Below are positions 15,201 to 27,200 of a stretch of 64,000 nucleotides of DNA, one piece after another (position 1 is the stretch's first letter; each line of letters opens with the position of its first letter). The notes below the pieces were generated by a model that searched no databases, had not been told where the DNA came from, and worked only from the letters and a program-made list of their open reading frames with translations. The DNA comes from Myxocyprinus asiaticus (lineage: Eukaryota > Chordata > Actinopteri > Cypriniformes > Catostomidae). The stretch lies in the NCBI RefSeq assembly GCF_019703515.2, contig NC_059365.1:40624001-40688000 (forward strand), given 5' to 3'. Made by a program: the position numbers and the translations under genes.

Positions 15201-18200
15201 ACTAAGCCTCCCAGGCACTATCAAAACATTGATGTTTATATTTTGAGCGGCCCACTTAGCTCCACCTATCGCTTTCTAGCTCAACCTATAGCGTTTGGGC
15301 GTGGCTGCTTGTAGCAAAGAGTATAGAAGCACAAGAGAAGAAGCTCTGGTGCTTTTTTGACAACCGCCGCTAGATGGTGCAGTGGTAGCGCTGCCGCCAT
15401 TTTGGACTGTGGGACAACAGTTACACAGCTCACAACCTAGTACCGACACCATGAGCTCGAAAGCAAAGTCGAAGTGGAAAAACAACAGGAAATTATGTTC
15501 ATCAATTAACTGCAACAACTATCAGTTCGATAGTAAACATAGTCTTGCCTTTCACCGTTTCCCTGACCGGTAATTATTCACAAAAGTGTAGAAAGCATTT
15601 TCATATTAATTTCGATTTATATGGATATGCCTCTAAGTAAGAATGGGGTTATTAAATTAAATACAGTGGCCGAATTCAATTAATTGATAACCTATTATTG
15701 TCTGTAAGACATGCTATGGCAGGAGGACACCACTTTGTTATAAGGTGGTAAAGAATGATAACTTACAGTACCAAATCCAAACGTATGTACCCAATACAAA
15801 ATCAGTATGAACATCCATGGCAGACGTGTGTAGAGGAAAAGAAATTAGCTTCGCCTACAGATGTTAAAGCCAAAATTTGAAGACTTGCTAAAAGACACAG
15901 TAATAGAGAATGGACCAAAACAAGAGTGAACACTGGAGTCCCATTTAAAAGGTGGAGGAATTTGAGGGAATTTTTGGGGTTCAATGGAGACAGACGGCCA
16001 ACTTGCCGAGTTTCTTCTCGACAGGTAAGCTACACTCAAGGCATTACAACACATGTTAGCTCATTACTGTCGAGCTCCAGATAAATTCGTAAGATACTCG
16101 GATATGTATCGTTACGCTTTCTAGTTACCAGAAGAACCATCCTACCTCATGTGCTGGATCCCCTGCAAACCCAGCTGCCGTATAATCCAGCGATGTTATT
16201 GGACGACTTGATTCCTCTGCCATGATTTCTATCCGGTGTGTATATGTTATATTGGTCTTGTTCAATACGACGTTAAACGTTTATCACCTTTTATTTAGTA
16301 TGGCCAATTTGCTCATAGGTAATCAGAGTGTGTGAAAGGGCGTAATGAGTCTAAGAGGTGTTGGCAAAGGTTGTTTGAATTCCGTTTGGTGCCACTAGTA
16401 GCGCAGAAATTACACACTACACCTTCAAGCAAAATGAACATGTCCACATGGTCCGGGGAAAGACGGGACCTGAAGCAATATATATATTATATATATATTT
16501 TTAAAGTGACGTTAACATGACTCTAATTTGAGCGTAGACTTTATAAAAATAAAACAAAATGTAAATTAAATGTTGAAATGTTTAATGGGAAAAAAATATT
16601 TAACCGACTAGTGTTTAGCAGCAGCAGCAGTATACTGTTTAGTCCACTAGTCTTGCACATCCCTAGTACATATAAGGCTATTCAATAATAAAGGCCCCGA
16701 TATACTTCAAATGAAATAGAAAAACGAATGGGTGTGACGTCATTTAGAACAAAATCTGGCCAAAAAGAAGGCGTTTGAGTTGTTTTGGTGGTTCGTAACA
16801 GCTCACCGGGATGAACTTTTAGAAAAAATTCTTACCAGTTGCGAAACAGCTTCTTACTGCTATTGGTCCACATCATCAGTAGGTGTGACCTGAAGCTCCA
16901 CCTACTTTGAGGTCGACAGCTAATTCTGTTTATGTTGTTTAATCAGTCAAGATCAGATAACGAACACACCGGCTTGCAGAGGTATTAGTGAGCTGGTGCA
17001 AATTTACCTACATCTGTATGATCGTTCACGTAGAGACATTTTCCAAGAACATGTCATGCGTTTTTTTTAGTAAAACTCTCAAACTTTCAAGTGCCCTTAA
17101 ACTCATTTCCCATCTGCAGCGAATGCCATTCACACATCTGCCCACAGTAAGACATGCCTCTCTTATCGTAATTCTTTTGTCTGTATTCTGTCCATTAACA
17201 CTCTTTTTATACAACCATCTTTGCAGTATTATCAGTGTTTTTTTTACTGAGTGTCCTCATATTTAAATGTACTTATAAATGCCTCCCACAGCGGTGTGGC
17301 GGATGTCTGAATGTTCATAAATGGTATACCATTGCTTGGCTGTTTCAAACTTCCTTTTACCCCTGAATGAAGAACTTCTCCGGAAGTATATCGGGGCCTA
17401 AAGAAGCTTCCTTAGTGTTGTATTACCAGTGCTGGACTGTTGATAGCAGCAATAGTGGATTGTACATTTAAAATACTGCCACTGGACAAAGGAGAGACTG
17501 TAATATGTAGTACCTTACATGGTACACTGTGAACGGTACAAAAAAGGTCCACAACAGTTCAGTCAGCCATGAAGATTCTGGTGTATTCTGAAAAGAAAGA
17601 GAAAGACCTTATCTTGTTACTCAAGTTTACTACAACGCAATATATTTATATTTAAGTTCAGGCACTTAACTTGAAAGTTATACTATAGGGGATGTGACCC
17701 AATTAAGCCCACCCAAATGTAAGTTTTATGTGTTTTCTTAGAGAAATGTTAACACACTTCCAATAAAATGAGTTTTAATCAAAGATTAATCTCTCATCTA
17801 AACACTCATGTTATGTTTTGTGATAAACTGACTAAATTAAGTGACTTTATTTAACTGCAAACGTGAAAAGTCTGGAGTGGGCTTATAAGGAACATGTGTA
17901 CCATTTAAGCCCACATCTGTGCCACTATGCTTTTAAAAATGTAAATGCTTCACATTTTACTAAATAAATACCTCAATTTTTATTCTTTTTGTAGATTTAG
18001 ATCTCAGATATCATAACCAGTAAATTAAATCTTTCATTTCTGAATCTGACAGTCCTTATAATTTTTTTCTCCCTGCAATGAAAACAGATTCAGTATGTAG
18101 TGTTGACAATGAATTCAATTTAATATGAGGTTCAATGGGTTATTTGCTCAGTGGGCTTGTTAGGAACAATAGGGGTCAGTGGAAAATAAACCTAAATAAT

Positions 18201-21200
18201 TTAAATAAAATAATTATTCTGCTTTTAAGCTATGAGGAAACAGGCTTTTCAAAGGCACTGTTCCTTATAAGCCCACATGAAAACAAAATTATATTTCTAG
18301 ATTATAATTACAGAGCACTAAATCTTGTTTGAGCTCAAGAAGCTTCTTAAATATTTTCATTTAATGTGTTTCTCAGCAGTTTTTATTCATTTATTTTCTT
18401 TTACTGCATCTTTCTTTGTGAGCATCACTTAGGCTGCGTCCTGCACTAGCTCCAGATACTCATCAAATTCATCTTTTCAATGACAAAGTATTGCTGTTAA
18501 ATACAAATCATGTCAAGTATCATTTGATTTAGGGGTGGGCGATATGACCAAAATCCCATATCACGATACGAGTACGTTGCAACTGTCAGTGAAAAACTGC
18601 TTTTCATTATTTCTATCCGTCTCACGTGAAGCCCTGACCACTGATACATATGCACACATGGTATATATCGACATACACAATGTACAAAAGTTGCAAATCA
18701 CTGTTTTCAGCTCGGTATCGCATTTTCTAAAGCCAAACCAATTGGCTTTATTTCCTTCATAATCTCCTCTCATCTTCTCATTCAAATGAATTAGAGGAAC
18801 GAGCAGTCGCTCCGCCTCACTCCATTTATCTGACAGAGTGTGTACTGCATATGTGTTATGTGCTGTACACATTTCTCATGTGGCAATTTTGCGTTACCGC
18901 GAAAGAGACGATAATCCAAAATGTATACCAGTTGGCAAATTTCTACCGGTACATCGCCCACTCATAATTTGATCAATTCATCTCTTAATCTTACATTTTC
19001 TTACCATTCCTCACCCGGTTTGTTCATCTGACTCCAAAAAAATAGCTTTTTTTGAGGTCATCAAAAGCAGTGAAGTTTTGGAGCAACTTCCAAAATGGCC
19101 ACCGAACAGTGGTAGCACATGTTGCCAAATAACACGAGAACGAAATATTTGATTGGCTCCAATGTAAAAAGTAAAATGATAACAACAAATGTGTGCATTT
19201 CCTCTGCAACAACATTTTTTTTCTCTTGCTTTGTCTTTTTTTATTTTTTCAAAATAAAACAGTTAGTGGGCTTATATAGTACACAGGCTTAATTGGGTCA
19301 CTTCCCCTACATGCTATACTACCCCCGTGTCTCAATCAGCTCCCTATGTCGTGAATCACTATATGTGAACATGAATTCGGACACTGGCAAGGGTGTTCAT
19401 CCACTGAACATTAGGACACTTATGACTCAATCACTTGGGACACGTTAACGAGCTCACGCAACTGTTATTAATCATCTTATCATCCTGTATAAATGACACT
19501 ATCATTCATTTTCCTTTAAGATATTCAAACGTACAGTGTTATTATAACAGATAAATGGCATAAAGAAATACAACTATATGAGTGTATTTTAAACCTTATT
19601 TTAACAACACAAATATTTAAGATTGTTTCACTTTCATGGTAATTATGAATTAAAGACATTACAAACTACATCTCTTTTAAAGTGAAAATAAGGCTTGGAC
19701 TTCGTAGTTTTACACTTGTGCTCGTCTTCTAACGAATTAACAGACTTCAGAAGACATGACGATGTTTCCGGTAAGGGAACATAGTGAGCAAAGATGCTCC
19801 CTGGTTTTTACAGTGCATTGTGGGATTTTATATTGAGTGAACGTTTTTGCGATTGAGAAAAATGGCTGACTCCCTGATCAGTGCCCTGACTACTGAACCA
19901 GGGAGCTGACTGAGACGCACCCTACATCTTTGACAATTACGTTTTGCAGGTTTTACGTTTGCTAATACTAATGGCAGCACGGCATCAGAAAAGATTTAAG
20001 TATCAGTTAAGTATTTAAAGGGGGCATATAATGAAAAACAGGATTTTTCTTGCTCTTTTAAAATAAGAGTTTGATGAACTATGTAGACGTACTCAAACCT
20101 TTAGAAAGCAAAGCTCCCTTCCCATTCTGCAAAACCATCTATGAAAATTATAGTTGCCAATCTGGCTTGCTCAAAAGTATGATACCTTAAATGCTGCCTA
20201 CAGAGGCAGCTCACTAGGTTTTGGAACAGAAATTATAAGTAGATGCTTATATGAAAAAATAAACGCTATAAAAGTGTAGAATGTGGCCTCTTTAGCGCAA
20301 CCAAGAATAAAACATAGAAGTGCCATCAAGTCCTGTCAATACAACACACTGTGCCAGCTGTACTTTATTCTTGTGTGTAATACAGCAGCTGGGAAAAGAG
20401 ATCATATTCATACTCTAATGTTCACCAAAAGACAAACAAAACCATTTCTGAAGTGCAGTGCTGTAATGGGAGCGAAGAGCCAGAGGTTACCACGTGCCAA
20501 TCTGCAGAACTCTGACAGTCCCTCCTTCTATTGCGCTGTAAATCACTTAATATCAGTAGTTGGCTTAAATATCCTCCTAATAAGCAACACAAAGACTCTC
20601 TTGTGTGTTAATAGGAAATCAAGGATGAAAAAGGATCTGCAAACTCTTGACACAAATTCTGCTGACTGACAATTATGCATTCACACTTAATTGCATAGTT
20701 GGTTTCATAAAGTGACTTCAATTATAGGTGCAGTGTTGTTATAAAAACTACAGATAGGATTAATACACATGAAATACACTGTCTGAGCAAAGGAGGCACA
20801 TATTGTCTATAAAGTGTCTAGAATACAAGAAAAAGACCTGGCAACTGTAGGGGTCAAACACATGATCACTCAATGTGTAGATTACAGAAAAGGGTTTAAA
20901 TGTATTTACCACTGCTATGAAAGGCCTCTTGACCAGCAGTGCCACAGGCTGGATGGAGTCAGATACTGAGAAAGGCCAAGAGCTGAGGAGAGAGAGAGAG
21001 AGAGAGAGAGAGGGGGATACAATTATGAATAGTGTAGGGAATCAAGAACCAGTACAACAAAAATACTGGAACCAAATTATTTTCCTGATGAATCACAGCC
21101 CTCTGCGTACACATTGAAGGAAGAATCTAACTGGAAGGGGGGTGTCTTCGCATATAGTATTCATACATTCATTGATTGGCATCTGCAGTCTCCTTGGTGC

Positions 21201-24200
21201 GATCATGAGAGAAGCTCCTCCATGCTCTGCGCATGTACATGCACTCTGTGAACCGGATCGCTTTAGAAGACATCTATTTAACAACTTGAGTCACGTGGAT
21301 TACCTTTATGATGCCTTCCTGTCCTTTTTGGAGTTTGAATTCTTCGGACCCCATTGACTTGCATTGTATGGACAAAAACATATCATACATTCAAAAAATC
21401 TTTGTGTTCCAGAAAAGAATAAAAGTCATACGAGTTTGAGATGGCATGAGGGTGAGTAAATGATGAGAGAATTAACATTTTTGGGTGAACTATTCCTTAA
21501 AGTCCGAACATGATGAAATAAATGACTTGCAGTTAGATAAGTTATGCACTAAAATGAGGCTGATGAGAGTTATTCGATCAGGAGGTGATGTTATATGTTA
21601 TGCTGTGTAGATAAAAAAAATAAATCATAAGTCATTTGTATGGGAATCGGGCAGCACTGGTCACGCTGTATGTTTTCAGGTGTAGATTTAAAAGAACTGA
21701 TTCATAAGAGTCATTTGTTCAGGAATCAGACCACTCTTGTTGCACTGTATGTTTCGTGCTGTAAAAAAAAATAAAAATAAAGAATGGCTCATAAGAGTCA
21801 TTTGTTCAGAAATCGGACCACACAGGTCATGCTGCATGTTTTGTGCTGCAGTGCAGGAGTATTTTAGAACAGTTTTCTGTCCGCATCGCCGGAAGAATGC
21901 ACGTACGAGAACCGATATGAACGGTCATGAAAATGATTCAATTATGCATTTAAATGTTTTTTTAAATTCTCGGTTCCCAAACCTTAAAGGACTAAAATAG
22001 TTATTAATGAACCGGAATTGTTAAGTGGAATAAGGATCAAACCCAGAATTTTACAATGCTTTGCGATTCTCATTCCTAATGTTGAAGATGTCAGAATATT
22101 TCTTCTGATCTTAAAATAAAATAGGGATTTATTAGAAAAATGTTGTCGTCTTAAAGTAGTGCTATAACAATTTTATCAACATTATCGATTATTGTTATCG
22201 AACAATAATCGATAATTAAAATCACTGATGGCAAATTTCATTATTGATTAGTTGGATATGTGCGGTGTTCACGGAGAAGCTCCATCAGTGATGTCACTTT
22301 ACAGTAGTGAAAAATGCGCTTGGATGATGAAAATCTTTGAAAAATCTTGAAAAATGGTGGAGACATGTTAAAGCGGAAAATACACAAACAACTGTCCAGT
22401 GCACGAGAGCACTTAATGTTAAACACTTTAAAGAAGATCATAAGCATACAATTTAATGTGGACCAGTTGCTGCATCAAGTGCGGTGACACCGCTTGAGCT
22501 GTTTGATGTGAGAGATGTTTCTCTCCAGCGCATTACTTACATTTTACCGTAATTTTCTATGTTTTACAATGTATAAATGTTATAAATTTAAAATTAAGCA
22601 TGTATTTCCATTTTGCAAAACTGTTTGTCTTTACCACAAGCAACTCTCCTTCAAACTTTAATGTCCAAGCATGCATACATGCATCTGTGTCAATGCATGC
22701 AATCCCTGCATGCAATCCGCATTCACAACAGAGAAAAGCCCTATTCGGACAGGATTAGTTTTACATGGGTACGTGGGGTAATGTATTAATTACTAGAGGT
22801 TCTGAGTAATTTTAATCCTGTGTGAATCGATCATGTCAGTAATTTTTCCTGACCTTTTACGGACTGCACGTTACCATGCTGGTAAAAAATTACAACGTGT
22901 TTTACCTACTATAAAATGGCCTGTAAAAATAACCTGTTACCATGTTGGTAAAAAGCCAGTAAATCGAGAAGGATATAGCTGCAGGCAGCGCTGCAAAAAA
23001 GGGGCGGGAGCTCCAAACCGCCATGAACATTTTTGCACGCAAGTTTCTCCTGCTCTGACGGACCCCCCAGCGTGAGTTCTTCAATGTGCACAGTAATAAA
23101 AAACACAAAAAAATCTTACCTTACACTTTACAACAGATTACATGCAATGCAACATGGGATTCTGAGTTTGTGATAGAGGCATAGAAGGTTCTAAAAACCT
23201 TGCCCTTCCACTTTCCCAGCCCCGAAGTGGTTAGAATAGAGCTGCACAATTAATCGTTAAAAGATCGCGATCTTGATTCAGACACCCACGTGATCTCATT
23301 TCTGAATGGAAAAGATTCTGCTATGTTAATGTTCCCGTGGCATGCCTTTGGAAGGCGGTCAAATTTACATTTGAAATTCACCTCAAGACGCATTTTTTAA
23401 ATATTGATCTTTTAATCTTTATATGGCATCTACAAAACACAACGCTCCTGCCCGAGATGCTGAATAAACTAAAACGCGACGCCAAAGACGTTTGTCTAGC
23501 ACAGTGATTTACAAACTGCAGGATGCTGACACGATTAGCCAGGAGTCTCTGCTCAGTTCAATATTTTAATAGCTACCGATGCAAAAAAAAAATAAATAAA
23601 TAAATAAATAATAAAAAAAGAATATACCAGCACTACCAAGATCTGACTAAATTCGTTACACGTGCGCTGTTTAATTACAGCCGGCTGCTCTCAAATGCTC
23701 ACATATGTGTGTCTGCCCGTGCGCTTGTGTCTCGTGATGAATGCAGTGCTCCTGTTGTATTTTTGGAAAGTTTAGAGAGCGTCTGGACATGTTTTCATCC
23801 TCTCCTCAGTCAGACGCGAGCTGCAGTGCTGCTCTCGCGCATCTTCATTAGAGTTTAATGTGATCTTATGTTACATTAAATGACATAAAATGACTATTCG
23901 ACAACGAAAAGTTTTGTCGACAATTTCTTTTTTATTATTGTCGATGTTGTCGATAACATCGACTAATCATTTCAGCCCTACTTGGAAGTGACTGCTGGTT
24001 AACATGTAGTCTTTATGGGCAGCATTTCAGTCACTATTTCATAATCGTACTGTTGTCTGACAACAGAAAACAGAAAAATATGTAAATGAGAACAGCTTTA
24101 TTGGGAATTCAGCTGTATTAAAATACAGTATGTGAGCACAGAGAGTAGGAGAGAAGCAATAAGATGAAAAGGGCTGACACTACGCAGAATGCAAATACGA

Positions 24201-27200
24201 CACGATGACATCATGAACATGCTAATTAGCGCATGACGTCATTTAGCGACTTTTCGAACAGGCTTTAGCTACTTTCCATTGAAAGTAGCTGGCAACAGTG
24301 CTCTGCGCCATTTTTAATCAAACTCCTCTTACTCCTCTTTAGATGATATTAATGTAAACACACCTCTTAATGAATTACGAGTGTGTAAACATATGGAATT
24401 AAATCTGCGCTGTCTTGACGAGATATTAAAGCAAACACAGCCGTTAAATGTATAAGCAGACTGGACGATTTCTTCAAAATGTTAGATCTGTGCGATGTCT
24501 AAATGTACTTAAGCTGCATGCTTTCTGTTATAGGCATTCTTACTGCATCAAATGAGTATTAATGTAAATCTATCACACAGTAAAGAGTGTCAAATATTTA
24601 AGTAGTTTCATTTAGCATTAAATTGCCTTTTTAATGTTTTTATATAATAATTTTTTTGGTTTAATTGCTACTGTTACTGAAACACTTAAAGCACTGTTTA
24701 CTCTGTTCCCTATTTAATTACTGGCTCTTGAATAATTCCTTTAAAAGCTTGAAGCAATTTTTGCAAGAGAAACACAAAGTGTTTTTTGTTTTGTTTTTTA
24801 TTAAAAAAAATTGTATATTTGCTTACCAGTGCAACACTAAGTTAACATAGAACTGCTTTTTACTTAGCATGTGAGAAAAAGGCTAAATTGTATTATTTTA
24901 CTTTTTTAGGCACTTTTTAACAGGATTTGTTTTGTTGTTTTTTTTGCAATAGTAACAAGGTGCTGTTTGGTTTATAATGTGTTAGTTGAGCTCTCTTGTG
25001 GACTAAGGACATTTTAAATTAATATATTTGATTTACAACTTTAAGCAGAGAACATTTTGGCAGAACCTCTAGTAAATTATATGTTACTTTGTTTAGTACA
25101 CTTATGTCCAGGTTTTGTAAATCACTGAAATAAGCATTTTTTCTTCAGAATTGTGATCTTTATTCTAAGCAAAAAAATCATGATTATCAATTTATCCAGA
25201 ATCGTGCAGCTCTAGGTTAGAATGAGTGACGGACGGAGTGGGAGAAGACTCGAGTGGATAGACTAGTTTGTATATTCTTTGTTTGACATCAGAAAACATG
25301 GCCGCATCGCTGCATCAAAACAGTGCGCTCTGACGTTAACGGCTTTAAACTTTTATTTAGTGATTTGAATGTTTGTAACATTAAAATAAAGATACAGAGC
25401 ATTCAGAAAGTATTCAGATCCCTTCATTTTTTTCACATTTTGTTATGTTGCAGACTTATGCTAAAATGCTTTAAATAATTTTTTTCACATCAATCTACAC
25501 TCCATACCCCATAATGACAAAGCAAAAAACTTAATGACAAAATGTCATTACCCCATATGACCCCACAATAAACACTCCATAATGACAAAGCAAAAAACAG
25601 ATTTTTGATAACTTTGCAAATTTGTTAAAAATAAAAAACTGAAAAATCACATTACATAAGTATTCAGACCCTTAACTCAGTACTTAGTTGAAGCACCTTT
25701 GGCAGTGATTACAGCCTCAAGTCTTTTTGGGTATGATGCAACAAGCTTTGCACACCTGGATTTGTGGATTTTCAGCCATTCTTCTCTGCAGATCCTCTCA
25801 AACTCTGTCAGGTTGGATGGGGACGTCGGGGGACAGTCATTTTCAGGTCTCTCCAGAGATGTTCGATTGGGTTCAAGTCCGGGCTCTGGCTGGGCCACTC
25901 AAGGACATTCACAGAGTTGTCCCTAAGCCACTCTTGCGTTGTCTTGGCTGTATGCTTAGGGTCACTGTCCTGTTGGAAGGTGAACCTTCAGCCCAGTCTG
26001 AGGTCCTGAGCGCTCTGGACCAGGTTTTCATTAAGGATATCTCTGTATTTTGCTGCGTTCAGCTTTCCTTCAATCCTGACCAGCAGTCCAGTCCCAGCCA
26101 CTGAAAAACACCTCCACAGCATGATGCTACCACCACCATGCTTCACCATTGGGATGGTATTACGCAGATGATGAGCGGTGCCTGGTTTCCTCCAGACATG
26201 TTGCTTTGAATTGAGGCCAAATAGTTCAATCTTTGTTTCATCAGACCAGAGAATTTTGTTTCTCACAGTCTGAGAGTCCTTTAGGTGCTTTTTATGTGTC
26301 TTGCACTGAGGAGAGGCTTCCATCTGGCCACTCTGCCATAAAGCCCAGATCGGTGGAGTGTTGCAGTGATGGTTATCCTTCTGCAAGTTTCTCCCATCTC
26401 CACACATAATCTCTGGAGCTCAACCAGAGTGACCATCGGGTTCTTGGTCACCTCTCTTACCATGGCCCTTCTCCCCCGATTGCTCAGTTTGGCCAGGCGG
26501 CCAGCTCTAGGAAGAGTCCTGGTTGTTGCAAACTTCTTCCATTTAAGAATTATGGAGGCCACTGTGCTCTTGAGAACCTTCAATGCAGCCAAAATTCTTT
26601 TGTAGCCTTCCCCAGATCTGTGTCTCGACACCATCCTGTCTCTGAGCTCTGCAGGCAGTTCCTTTGACCTCATGGCTTGGTTTTTTCTCTGATATGCATT
26701 TGCAGCTGTGAGACCTTATATAGGCAGGTGTGTGCCTTTCCAAATTATGTCCAATCAATTGAATTTGCCACAGGTAGACTCCAATCAAAGTGTAGAAACA
26801 TCTCAAATATAATCCAGAGAAATGGGATGCACCTGAGCTAAATTTCAAGTGTCATAGCAAAGGGTCTGAATACTTATGTCCATGTGATTTTTCAGTTTTT
26901 CCTTTTTAATAAATTTACCAAGGTATCAAAAATCTGTTTTTTGCTTTGCCATTATGGGGTATGGAGTGTAGATTGATGTAAAAAAACAAAACAACTTAAA
27001 GCATTTTAACATAAGGCTGCAACATAACAAAATGTGAAAAAATGAAGGGGTCTGAATAAATTCTGAATGCACTGTATTGTGATGTTGAAAAGACTATTTG
27101 AGCAGCTGGTTCATTATGACAACCACTTCAGTCCCTCTTTGCTTGTAAACAGAATACAGCACGAATACAGATCACACCGATTTGATCACACGCGTCTGAG

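Noticed and set aside
20283..20669. 128-codon plus-strand open frame
   Set aside because: No domain, no splice partners, and it lies in aup1 intron 5 close to common repeat sequence.
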